Below are positions 32,594 through 39,921 of a stretch of 64,000 nucleotides of DNA, in pieces. The DNA is taken from NCBI RefSeq assembly GCF_030866765.1, contig NZ_CP133017.1, positions 221,501-285,500 of the forward strand. The letters run 5' to 3'. A program made the position numbers and the translations under genes. Source of the stretch: Paenibacillus silvisoli. Lineage in GTDB: Bacteria; Bacillota; Bacilli; Paenibacillales; Paenibacillaceae. Position 1 is the first letter of the stretch, and each line of letters opens with the position of its first letter. A model generated the notes under the pieces. The model searched no databases and was not told the origin of the DNA. It saw only the letters and a program-made list of their open reading frames with translations.

Positions 32594-33202
32594 TTAGTTC
32601 GTAGCCGAGGATTGGACGACGATCGAACCGAGCAATGCGTCCGGCGAAATAGCCGCGCCGCTTGGAATGTTGATTTTGACGGCGATGTTGCGAATGTTTT
32701 GCATGCCGGAGCTGGTTTCTTTCGGAATGTTATTCACGGTGAGCGACGCGCCTTGCGTGCCCCATGTAGCCGAATTCGCTTGCGCCTCGGCTTGGGAAGC
32801 CGTTCCGAAGGTGATGTATGGAGCGAAAGGACCGGTCGCGCTGACGGTTACATTGATCGTTTCAGCCGATTTGTTGCGGAGCGTGAAGAGCGGCGTCCAT
32901 TGGTATTCGCTGTTTGGCTGCAGGCCGTAGAATACCGGATTGCCCGTGCCGCCGTCGATACCTTTGCCGAATTGGAAGAACAGCTCGCCGTTCTGCATCA
33001 CGGCGGTTTGATCTTTCGCCCCGACCGTGCTCTGCCAGCTCCATGGCGTATTCGCTTCGAGCGTCAACAGCGCTTGGTTCGTGTTAACGACCTTCAGCTG
33101 AGCAGCGTTGGTAACCGTCGCCTTGTTATACGACATGGCGGCCATTGCGCTTGAAATGGCAAGCAAAAATACGACAACAAGCAATCTTTTCTTCATTTTC
33201 AT
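32594..33202 (-). CDS. Camelysin/TasA-like secreted protein
   Basis: The 202-residue protein has a signal peptide of SipW type (KMKKRLLVVVFLLAISSAMAAMSYNKATVTNAAQL) and a mature beta-rich part of about 170 residues, ending in ISPDALLGSIVVQSSATN. It lacks the camelysin metalloprotease motif. Proteins of this group are cleaved by SipW and form fibres or coat surfaces in Bacillales. ATG 33202 is chosen because AGGAGGAG precedes it. It is divergent from the SipW peptidase gene at 33482 and separated from the downstream operon by a strong terminator, so it can be made in larger amounts. Confidence 0.82.
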   Translation of the reverse strand: MKMKKRLLVVVFLLAISSAMAAMSYNKATVTNAAQLKVVNTNQALLTLEANTPWSWQSTVGAKDQTAVMQNGELFFQFGKGIDGGTGNPVFYGLQPNSEYQWTPLFTLRNKSAETINVTVSATGPFAPYITFGTASQAEAQANSATWGTQGASLTVNNIPKETSSGMQNIRNIAVKINIPSGAAISPDALLGSIVVQSSATN

Positions 33203-33481
33203 ATTCGGTTCTCCTCCTAATAGTTCGGCTGCTGGCCGGTATACCTTAACTATAGGAGGTTCGGGCCGGTGTATCGCCACTCGCAAGTATGCTTTTTCCG
33301 CTGGCGTTCGTCTACCGCATCCGCTACCAAATACTAGGAGGCATTTTCGCCTTATGGTTACCGGGATATACTCCTTTCGTCTACGGGAAGTACACGTTCG
33401 TGACGACGGATTTCTACTTTGGATGGCTTAATCCTACTCCGGATTCCAATACAATGAGAGGTAGGAGGGGGAGTTAGAACG
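33203..33481. other. Divergent intergenic region of the camelysin-like and SipW-type genes
   Basis: The 279-nt region carries no convincing gene. A 62-codon frame (33289-33477) has no ribosome site and ends at the SipW ribosome site. It should hold both promoters; I could not place a clear sigma-A box. AGGAGG at 33258 and 33340 belong to no good start. Confidence 0.4.
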
Positions 33482-34597
33482 ATGCGGAAAGCGAGACTGC
33501 TATTCAATATCGTGCTGGTCGCGATCGTGCTTTGCACGTTGATCGCTTCCGTCGGAGCCGCCGTCACGAAGAAGCCGGTTCTGTTAACCATCATTCAGTC
33601 GGATAGCATGGTTCCCGTCTGGCAGCGGGGGGACATGGTCATTATAGAGAACATGAGCAAGCAGTCGGAGGTTCGCCCGGGCGACATCGTCTTCTTCAAA
33701 ACGAAAGACGATAACCTGTCGTCCAAAGGCTGGATCGCTCATCGCATCATCAGCGGCGACCCGACGGCCGGCTATATAACGAAAGGCGATGCGAATGAAT
33801 TTACCGACCAGGTGACGAACCAGATCGGACCGATTCAGCGGGAATGGATTGCTGGCCGGGCGGTAACGATGAACGGAAAGGCGCTCGTCATTCCTAAGAT
33901 TGGTTATTTGTCGTTATGGGTCGGCAAGTACCAAAGCAATCCGTACATCCTTCCAATCGTGGCGGTCGTCTTGGCGGCGCTGATCGGAATCGGCGAATTG
34001 AAATCCGGGCCGAAACGGAAAAAGAAAGCGAGCGGGCTTGAGCTGCAGTTCATTTATATGCTAGGCGGAATTACCATCTCCATGATCGTAGGCGGGACGA
34101 TGCTCGCGGCTTCGCAGAAGGTGAAATTGGACTATGAGGTCTCTGCGATGAGCCAAGTAGAGAATACGGAGGGCGGCGGCAGCGTGCTGGAGGCGGGGGA
34201 GGTCATTACGAAGCCGTTGTCCGACTTAAGCAATACAGGCTTCTTTCCGCTCATCGGCACGATTACTTCAAATGACGGACAAATACAATTCAGCCACAAG
34301 CAGCTGATGCTGCCTAAGGGTCAAACGGCCAACGCGACATATACCGTAACGGCGAAGACCCCGGGTACCTACAAATCCGAGATTCGCGTCGGATTGTTCT
34401 ATCCGCTTCTTCCGGGGGCGTTGATCTACTGGCTCGCGGCGGTTAATTATTGGCTTGCGTTACTAACGGTGGCGCTGCTGCCCGGATTGCCGTTAATGGC
34501 GTATCCGTTTCTGGACGGCGGGATGAGAAGACGTCTGTTGAAAGCGTTTCGGAAGAAGAAACGAAAGCTGCAAACGACGCTGTCGTTTAGTGCATAG
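33482..34597 (+). CDS. sipW: SipW-type signal peptidase I with extra extracytoplasmic domain
   Basis: The 371-residue protein has an N-terminal membrane anchor, the catalytic serine in SDSMVPVW (Ser42), and His87 (WIAHRIIS) in place of the bacterial general-base Lys, which is the ER/SipW type. TKGDANEFTD is the third motif (Asp103). Beyond the usual end (about 190 residues) there are further membrane segments (160-180, 195-215, 310-350) and an outer domain of about 90 residues (LDYEVSAMSQVENTEGGGS onward). It should mature the camelysin-like protein encoded divergently. GGAGGGGG precedes the ATG. Confidence 0.93.
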   Translation: MRKARLLFNIVLVAIVLCTLIASVGAAVTKKPVLLTIIQSDSMVPVWQRGDMVIIENMSKQSEVRPGDIVFFKTKDDNLSSKGWIAHRIISGDPTAGYITKGDANEFTDQVTNQIGPIQREWIAGRAVTMNGKALVIPKIGYLSLWVGKYQSNPYILPIVAVVLAALIGIGELKSGPKRKKKASGLELQFIYMLGGITISMIVGGTMLAASQKVKLDYEVSAMSQVENTEGGGSVLEAGEVITKPLSDLSNTGFFPLIGTITSNDGQIQFSHKQLMLPKGQTANATYTVTAKTPGTYKSEIRVGLFYPLLPGALIYWLAAVNYWLALLTVALLPGLPLMAYPFLDGGMRRRLLKAFRKKKRKLQTTLSFSA

Positions 34598-34598
34598 C

Positions 34599-34642
34599 AA
34601 AAAGCCGGAAGCCCGTATTATGACGGGTTCCGGCTTTTTTGA
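34599..34642. terminator. Bidirectional terminator
   Basis: AAAAAGCCGGAAGCCCGT ... ACGGGTTCCGGCTTTTTT, near-perfect, between convergent sipW and a TetR gene. Confidence 0.93.
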
Positions 34643-35269
34643 TTATGAAGTCGCGACAATCGCCCGATCGAAGGTACGAGCGAGCTCGGCGCTGTACGTC
34701 TCGAGATCAACCTCGGCAATCAGGTTCGCATTGGCCAAATATTCGCCGATCGCGCCTTGGATGACGCTCGCCATAACGAGCACGTTGAAGTCGGCGCGGA
34801 ATTCACCGTTTGCTTGGCCGTCGCACAAGATTTGCTTGAGCAAGGCGACCATCGGGTCGTCATCCGTGTCGCCCAGCTTGTAGTAAGGGACGTTCTCCGG
34901 CGTTCGCGCGTGGAACACGATTTCGATGAGCGCGGTGTTGTGCATCGGGCGCGTGCCTTGATAGGCGACGCTGGCGCTGATGTAGGCATGAAGCCTCTCG
35001 AGAGCGGTACCGGCCTTGGCCGTGCGTTCAAGCACATAAGCGGACGACTCTTCAAGCAGCATCATGAGCGTATGGTCCATCAGGTCGTTCTTGTCTTTAA
35101 AATGATACGAAATGAGCGCGGTGCTAATGCCCGCGCGTTTGGCGATTTGGGCGAGGCTGGCGTTCACGTAGCCGATCTCGTCGAGCGTGGCGATCGCCGC
35201 GTTCATGATTTGCGAGCGTCGGGCTTCGGTAATGAACGATTGCTTCTCGCCGTCCTTCCGGTCAGTCAT
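34643..35269 (-). CDS. TetR-family transcriptional regulator
   Basis: The 208-residue protein has the TetR helix-turn-helix (RRSQIMNAAIATLDEIGYVNASLAQIAKRAGISTALISYHFKDKNDLM, residues 17-64) and an all-helical ligand domain. It starts 2 nt after the membrane-protein gene upstream, whose end contains its ribosome site (AAGGAGAG), so both are one operon and the regulator likely controls it. A candidate operator lies at 35812-35827. Ligand unknown. Confidence 0.9.
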   Translation of the reverse strand: MTDRKDGEKQSFITEARRSQIMNAAIATLDEIGYVNASLAQIAKRAGISTALISYHFKDKNDLMDHTLMMLLEESSAYVLERTAKAGTALERLHAYISASVAYQGTRPMHNTALIEIVFHARTPENVPYYKLGDTDDDPMVALLKQILCDGQANGEFRADFNVLVMASVIQGAIGEYLANANLIAEVDLETYSAELARTFDRAIVATS

Positions 35270-35271
35270 CC

Positions 35272-35754
35272 TTACTCTCCTTTAGCTTTATTTTTGGCAG
35301 TCCTCCTTATCGAGACAAGCGCGATAATGACGACGACTACAGCGACGTTAACGATGAATTTAGTCGAGGTGAAGTCCAGGTCCGAGAAGAAGCTGCCGAT
35401 CGAGCCGTCAAACAGCTTGCGGGCGGCGGTTCCGATAAAGATGACGATGACGGTCACGAGACGAAGCGCCAGCGTGATCGGGATAAGAGCCAATGCGAGC
35501 TCCAGCACGTCGCGGCCAGCGGTTCTGCGAGCAAGCAGCAGTATGGCGGCCAGTAGGCACAGAACGCCGGCTAGCGTCAGCAGCGCTGGCGTGATCCACC
35601 CGTACCACGCAAGCGATTCCCATTTGTTGCGAAACAGAAGCCACGTGACTAGCAGCAGCAGGGGACCCGCGACGGCGCCAATCGTACCGAGCGTTCCGAA
35701 CGATAATGCTTTCCAGCCTGTCGGAGGCGTGGACGTTTGGTTAGATGCATGCAT
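35272..35754 (-). CDS. Hypothetical four-helix membrane protein
   Basis: The 160-residue protein has four hydrophobic segments (about residues 18-38, 50-72, 79-105, 125-145) and a basic C-terminal tail (RRTAKNKAKGE). I do not recognise a family. ATG 35754 is chosen since AAAGGAG lies before it; a longer frame to 35799 has no ribosome site. Immediate coupling to a TetR gene (2-nt gap) suggests it is the effector gene under that regulator, as in many small drug- or stress-response pairs. Confidence 0.72.
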   Translation of the reverse strand: MHASNQTSTPPTGWKALSFGTLGTIGAVAGPLLLLVTWLLFRNKWESLAWYGWITPALLTLAGVLCLLAAILLLARRTAGRDVLELALALIPITLALRLVTVIVIFIGTAARKLFDGSIGSFFSDLDFTSTKFIVNVAVVVVIIALVSIRRTAKNKAKGE

Positions 35755-35811
35755 AAGACATTCTCCTTTTATTATAAGGTTTGGCGAGGCGTTGAGCATT
35801 CGGTCAAAAAA

Positions 35812-35827
35812 TTGATTGTGTAATCAA
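35812..35827. promoter_or_regulatory. Candidate TetR operator
   Basis: TTGATTGTGTAATCAA is a 16-bp dyad (arms TTGATT/AATCAA) upstream of the membrane-protein/TetR operon. Assignment is by position only. Confidence 0.4.
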
Positions 35828-35863
35828 ATTTTAATGCCGAAGGCTTCGAATGTCAAATTGGGA

Positions 35864-35897
35864 TAAAAAAGAGAGCTTCTCTATTCGAGAAGCTCCC
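35864..35897 (-). terminator. Terminator of the VOC gene
   Basis: Minus-strand GGGAGCTTCTC-GAATA-GAGAAGCTCTC followed by TTTTTT, 16 nt after the stop. Confidence 0.9.
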
Positions 35898-35912
35898 GGT
35901 TGGATTGCGGAG

Positions 35913-36362
35913 TTATTCGGCTGGATCGGCCATGGAGGCGCCCCATTCCGTTGGATGTACATCGTTGACATGCTGCGCGAACTGCCAGAGATGGCCCTCG
36001 ATGTCCAGCGTCGCATAGTGTTTTTCACCGTACTCGGTCTCGATCAGCTCTTCCGCGATTTGCGCGCCGGCCGATTGCGAGTGCCTATAATGGGCTTCCA
36101 CGTCGTCGACGAAAACCATCATCGATTGTGTCGTCGCGCCGAGCGAAGCCGGACTCGCACAGTGACGGCCAAGACTCTTTAACATCACCCACGCCTCGCC
36201 GCGGTACAGCATGGCGCCGTGCAGCCGGCCATCCGGCAGCGCGAATCGGTAATACTCGGTGAACCCGAAGGTACGGATCAGGAAGTGCAGCGCCTCCTCT
36301 ACGTGCTCGTAATACAGGTGCGGCAGGACAAGATTGGCCGGTACGGAACGATTATTAACCAT
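35913..36362 (-). CDS. VOC-family (glyoxalase/bleomycin-resistance-like) protein
   Basis: The 149-residue protein has the two beta-alpha-beta-beta-beta modules of the vicinal oxygen chelate fold: VLPHLYYEHVEEALHFLIRTFGFTEYYRF and TTQSMMVFVDDVEAHYRHSQSAGAQI, ending in GEKHYATLDIEGHLWQFAQHV, where metal or ligand residues sit. It matches the PhnB/YycE-like uncharacterised group; function unassigned. ATG 36362 lies 9 nt after AGGAGG; the TTG at 36368 is too close. The last residues (PTEWGASMADPAE) are family-typical. Confidence 0.85.
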   Translation of the reverse strand: MVNNRSVPANLVLPHLYYEHVEEALHFLIRTFGFTEYYRFALPDGRLHGAMLYRGEAWVMLKSLGRHCASPASLGATTQSMMVFVDDVEAHYRHSQSAGAQIAEELIETEYGEKHYATLDIEGHLWQFAQHVNDVHPTEWGASMADPAE

Positions 36363-36384
36363 GCTCAAAGCCTCCTAATAATAA

Positions 36385-36642
36385 ATGTATATTTGTATGA
36401 CTGTTAAGAACGGCGGCTGCTTTTATCAGGTCGTCGATATTGCCGTCGACCCGGAGCACCAAGGCAAGGGCTACGGCAAACTAATCATGTCCGAGCTAAT
36501 GACTTATATGGATGGGCATGCGCCGCGGGGAGCGTACATCAGCTTGATCGCGGATGTGCCCGCGGACAGGCTGTACAGTAAATTCGGCTTTGCCTATACG
36601 TCTCCGAGCTCGGTCGGGATGTATAAGAAATACCCGCTCTAA
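36385..36642 (+). pseudogene. GNAT acetyltransferase remnant (5' truncated)
   Basis: The 85-residue frame matches only the C-terminal half of a GNAT protein: GGCFYQVVDIAVDPEHQGKGYGKLIMSELMTYM (acetyl-CoA loop QGKGYG) and LYSKFGFAYTSPSSVGMYKKY. The first 50-60 residues of the fold are missing and no ribosome site precedes the nominal ATG. The break falls at the start of the divergent VOC gene, as if a rearrangement joined the two. It is probably non-functional; a short functional protein cannot be excluded. Confidence 0.7.
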
Positions 36643-36751
36643 TCGTGAAAATCCTTCATGAATGACAAGCATAATGGAAATTCCCTGTTGGGTATAGTAA
36701 GGGCTGTGGGAAATAATGCTCACTAAACCTAAATGGAAGGTGTCTTGTCGA

Positions 36752-37597
36752 ATGGAAGCAAATCATCGTTCCCATGGTCCGAAAAGAAAAGCCTGGAGAA
36801 CGGCCGCTAAGGTGCTTGGATCGTTAGTGCTGGCTGTTACGTTGCTTCTTAGCGCACCGAATGTCGGCTCGGCAATAGGAAAAGGTGCAAAAGGACCGGA
36901 CGTTTACGTCATTCAGGGGATGCTGAAGTCGCTCGGCAGCTATTCGGGGCCGATCAACGGCGTTTATAATGCGCAAACCGTCCGCGGCGTCAAATATTAT
37001 CAGAAGACGCACGGACTGCCGATTACCGGCGCCGTCGATAAACGTACGCTGAAGTCGATGGTGTATGCTTACGATATGAAGAAGACGGGCGGAAGCATGA
37101 AAGCAAGAAGCAACGGCATGGGCAAAGGCGGCCATGCGATCCGCGGCGGCAGAGGTAAGGCTGGCCGTGGCGGAGGCGCAGGTGCTGGTGGCGGTGCAGG
37201 CGGCGGTGCCGGTGGTGGCGCAGGCGGTGGCGCAGGCGGTGGTGCTGGTGGCGGTGGCGCAGGCGGCGGCACTGGCGAAGGCCAGGGCGGCGGCATGGGC
37301 GGAGGCCAAGGCGGCGGTATGGGTGGCGGCCAAGGTGGCGGCATGGGCGGAGGCCAAGGCGGCGGTATGGGTGGCGGCCAAGGTGGCGTAGAACAAGGTC
37401 AAGAGCAAGAGCAAGGACAAAAGCAGGAGCAAGGCGGAGTCGAAGAGAACGGCCCGAAAGTGGAAGAGCAGCCTCAGAAAGAAATTAAACCGCAAGAAGA
37501 AGCGAAGCCTCAGCCGCAGGAGAACGCGAAGCCTGGCGAAAACGCGAAGCCGGGCGAGAACGAAGGCTTCCAGGACAATAAGAGTAAAGGCCAATAA
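36752..37597 (+). CDS. Secreted peptidoglycan-binding protein with Gly-rich low-complexity tail
   Basis: The 281-residue protein has a signal peptide (AAKVLGSLVLAVTLLLSAPNVGSA), a PG_binding_1 domain of about 65 residues (GPDVYVIQGMLKSLGSYSGPINGVYNAQTVRGVKYYQKTHGLPITGAVDKRTLKSM), a basic linker, then about 90 residues of Gly/Ala (GGGAGGGAG) and five copies of a GGGMGGGQ repeat, then an acidic Gln/Glu/Pro tail with PGENAK repeats. It should sit in the cell wall. ATG 36752 is preferred to 36716 because AAGGTG precedes it and the Lys/Arg-rich start suits a signal peptide. The Gly-rich tail resembles structural or adhesive proteins. Confidence 0.8.
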   Translation: MEANHRSHGPKRKAWRTAAKVLGSLVLAVTLLLSAPNVGSAIGKGAKGPDVYVIQGMLKSLGSYSGPINGVYNAQTVRGVKYYQKTHGLPITGAVDKRTLKSMVYAYDMKKTGGSMKARSNGMGKGGHAIRGGRGKAGRGGGAGAGGGAGGGAGGGAGGGAGGGAGGGGAGGGTGEGQGGGMGGGQGGGMGGGQGGGMGGGQGGGMGGGQGGVEQGQEQEQGQKQEQGGVEENGPKVEEQPQKEIKPQEEAKPQPQENAKPGENAKPGENEGFQDNKSKGQ

Positions 37598-37611
37598 ACG
37601 GTAATGATAAG

Positions 37612-37647
37612 GGGCAGCGCCTGCGTACAATGCAGGTGCTGCCCTTT
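37612..37647 (+). terminator. Rho-independent terminator
   Basis: GGGCAGCGCCTGC / GCAGGTGCTGCCC stem, 7-nt loop, TTT; serves the Gly-rich protein gene and partly the convergent DinB gene. Confidence 0.8.
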
Positions 37648-37651
37648 CGCA

Positions 37652-38122
37652 TTATTGCTGTGCCGACGGCTGCGGCGCATGCTTACGGATAAGCGCGATT
37701 TGACCGGCATGCAAGCCGGTATGGTAGATCGCCCGGCCAAGCGCTTCGCGCGGGGTGGACGGTCCGATTTTCGACTCGACCACGGTATCCCATGCTTCGT
37801 CGCTAAGCTGCTTCATCGCATCGGTCAAGAAAGCCTCCGCGGCAGCGGAGAACGCGATCAGCTGCTCCAGCTGAAGCGCCCTTTCGTGTCCCGGGCTGCT
37901 TTGGCCGCTTGCAATGTAAGTGACATCCTCGGGCACGGACGCGCCGAAAAACCATTCCCCGAACATATACTCCACTTCGGCATTGTGCCGGATCATATGC
38001 GCGATGGAGGAGGACTCCGCCGTCATGGAAAGGGCGAGATCTTCTTCCTTCAACGTGGCCACCGTCTTCTGAAAACGGTCGCGGACTACCCGCCAAATCG
38101 GTCCAACCGCTTCATAGCTCAT
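37652..38122 (-). CDS. DinB-family protein
   Basis: The 156-residue four-helix-bundle protein shows the DinB metal-binding pattern: His in SIAHMIRHNAEVEYMFGEWFFG and GRAIYHTGLHAGQIALIRK. Family members are thiol-dependent or metal-dependent small-molecule enzymes; this one is unassigned. The start is ATG 38122, with AAGGAAGGTG before it. It lies 21 nt after the HugZ-like gene on the same strand, so both can come from the Fur-controlled promoter at 38683. Confidence 0.85.
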   Translation of the reverse strand: MSYEAVGPIWRVVRDRFQKTVATLKEEDLALSMTAESSSIAHMIRHNAEVEYMFGEWFFGASVPEDVTYIASGQSSPGHERALQLEQLIAFSAAAEAFLTDAMKQLSDEAWDTVVESKIGPSTPREALGRAIYHTGLHAGQIALIRKHAPQPSAQQ

Positions 38123-38143
38123 ACATACACCTTCCTTATTGGA

Positions 38144-38641
38144 TTATTTATCTTTACGGTCGACGACGACATGCTCGAACCGGTCGCCGGACAGATCGAC
38201 GTCGAACGCTTGCCCGAATCCAACGACATAGCGGCCCGACAGCGGCGTCAGCTCGAATAGCGAGAAGTCGAGTCCGCGCAGCATCGTCATCATTTTATCG
38301 CCAAACTTCGCATCGAAGCCGGCAAAAATCGCTTCATGTCCTTCGTTGCCCAAGTTCTCCGACGTGCACACCCAGCGGGCGCGCTCCCGGGCGAAAGCGT
38401 TCGGCGTCGCCGATTCGTCATGGATCATCATGACGTGAATCCGCTCGTTGTTTTCGACGAAACGGTAGTGGTCGGAGATGCGGCTGATGTAGATGAACAG
38501 CTTGCCGTCTGCTTTCACGAACGGCGCGTAGCTGATAAACGGCGTGCCTTCCGCGTCCAGCGTGCTGATGACAAGCGATTTGCGGCTTTCGATAAAGTCG
38601 ATGTACTTCCCGCGTGTTTCTTCGATGTTTGGCTGCTTCAT
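38144..38641 (-). CDS. HugZ-like pyridoxamine-5'-phosphate-oxidase-fold protein
   Basis: The 165-residue protein has the split-barrel flavin/haem-binding fold: SRKSLVISTLDAEGTPFISYAPFVKADGKLFIYISRISDHYRFVENNERIHVMMIHDE, then FARERARWVCTSE and LTPLSGRYVVGFGQAFDVD. This is the HugZ/HutZ pattern of haem-degrading iron-release enzymes. GGAGG precedes the ATG. A perfect Fur box lies 34 nt upstream of the start, so it is made in low iron, in line with haem-iron recovery. No haem importer is nearby. Confidence 0.85.
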   Translation of the reverse strand: MKQPNIEETRGKYIDFIESRKSLVISTLDAEGTPFISYAPFVKADGKLFIYISRISDHYRFVENNERIHVMMIHDESATPNAFARERARWVCTSENLGNEGHEAIFAGFDAKFGDKMMTMLRGLDFSLFELTPLSGRYVVGFGQAFDVDLSGDRFEHVVVDRKDK

Positions 38642-38674
38642 GGCAATGCCTCCTGTAAATCTATAAGATGAAAT

Positions 38675-38710
38675 TGATAATCATTATCACTAGAAGTTAT
38701 GTTATCTCAA
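38675..38710 (-). promoter_or_regulatory. Fur-controlled promoter of the HugZ-like gene
   Basis: TGATAATCATTATCA (38675-38689) matches the 15-bp Fur consensus at every position. On the minus strand TTGAGA (38710-38705), 16 bp, GATAAT (38688-38683) places the -10 inside it. Confidence 0.85.
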
Positions 38711-38845
38711 TAATTGGCAGATTTCAAGAACTTTTTCATTCTTTCACGCGCCATTTGACACAATTTCCATAGCTGGAGCCGCTCCGAATTCGGTATGATA
38801 GAGTAAGTTTATCGTCAACGCGCGCGTTAGTGAGGAGAAGAATCG

Positions 38846-39778
38846 ATGGAAGAACGAAACGGGAAGCTGACTCTGTCCCAAAGTCCTTATGTGCTCATGC
38901 CGATTTTGCTGCTGCTGTGGGGTTCGGTGGCGGCTGTAAGCAAGCTGGTGCTAGGGAGGATGGACAGCTATCAGGTGCTGTTCTTCATGAACGGCATCGG
39001 GGTGATCGTCTTTGCCTGTCTCGTGCCGGTTAAGGTGCGGTGGCGGGAGCTGCTTGCTTGGAAAGGAAGCGACTTTGCGCTGCTTGCCGCATGCGGATTG
39101 TTCGCGTTCCTCTATGATTTTCTCTATTTGCAGGCGTTTGAGCGCATACCGGCCGTGGAGGCGTCGATGCTCAACTATTTGTTCCCGATCTTTATCGTCC
39201 TCTTCGCCATCCCGATGAATAAGGAGAAAATGAACCGCTACAAGCTGCTCTCCGTGCTCATGGGCTTTGCCGGAACGGTGCTGCTCATGACCAAGGGCGA
39301 CCTGGCGGCGCTCAAGCTGACCAACTGGGCCGGCGATGTGCTTGCGATTCTCGCGGCTGTCAGCTGGGGGCTGTTCACCAATCTGGTGAAAAAGAACGGG
39401 AAGGATATGCTCATCAGCACCTTCTTGATCACCCTGGTCGCCTTCGCGCTGTCTACTGTGGGCTTGTTCAAATACTCTCGTCTGGAGCTGCCGGCCTTGG
39501 CGGATTTCGGGGGCGTCTTCTGGTTAAGCATGAGCAACATCGTGCTGGGCTTCTTCCTTTATTTCCGGGCGCTGCGTTACTCTTCGGCGTCGCTGGTCGC
39601 GAGCTTTACGTTTTTCACCCCGTTCATTACGCTTCTCTTTATCGTGCTGCTGCTGGATGAGCGGCTGACGGTAATGGACGGCCTCGCGGCGGTGCTGATC
39701 TTGTCCAGCGTTCCGGTGCAGAAGCTCGGCAGCGTGCTCGGGGCAGGAAGGAAGAAGGAAATCCCGAAGATGGGATAA
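38846..39778 (+). CDS. EamA/DMT-family transporter
   Basis: The 310-residue protein has ten hydrophobic helices in two EamA repeats: PILLLLWGSVAAVSKLVLG opens the first, and LAILAAVSWGLFTNLVKKNGKDM the second; VEASMLNYLFPIFIVLFAI and SSASLVASFTFFTPFITLLFIVLLLDERLT are the paired conserved segments. Such carriers export metabolites such as amino acids or nucleosides; the substrate is unknown. GAGGAG precedes the ATG and a terminator follows, so it is a single gene. Confidence 0.9.
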   Translation: MEERNGKLTLSQSPYVLMPILLLLWGSVAAVSKLVLGRMDSYQVLFFMNGIGVIVFACLVPVKVRWRELLAWKGSDFALLAACGLFAFLYDFLYLQAFERIPAVEASMLNYLFPIFIVLFAIPMNKEKMNRYKLLSVLMGFAGTVLLMTKGDLAALKLTNWAGDVLAILAAVSWGLFTNLVKKNGKDMLISTFLITLVAFALSTVGLFKYSRLELPALADFGGVFWLSMSNIVLGFFLYFRALRYSSASLVASFTFFTPFITLLFIVLLLDERLTVMDGLAAVLILSSVPVQKLGSVLGAGRKKEIPKMG

Positions 39779-39780
39779 AA

Positions 39781-39835
39781 GAAACCGAACGTCGTCATCT
39801 GCCGCTTAGGCGGGGCGGCTTTCGGTTTTTTTGTG
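39781..39835 (+). terminator. Rho-independent terminator
   Basis: AAACCGAA ... TTCGGTTT outer stem with inner GCCGC/GCGGC, followed by TTTTTTT. Confidence 0.8.
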
Positions 39836-39921
39836 TCTATATTTGGCAGCGTCCCGCGGCCCTCTCTCCGTTTATAATAGGGGATGCTCCAAAGCGTGAG
39901 AGAGGAAGTAGAAGCAAAACA

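Noticed and set aside
32594-33202. Active camelysin metalloprotease
   Set aside because: I see no zinc-binding HExxH-type motif; a structural TasA-like role is safer.
33289-33477. A 62-codon frame in the camelysin/SipW intergenic region
   Set aside because: No ribosome site at its start and its end is the SipW ribosome site; better explained as promoter DNA.
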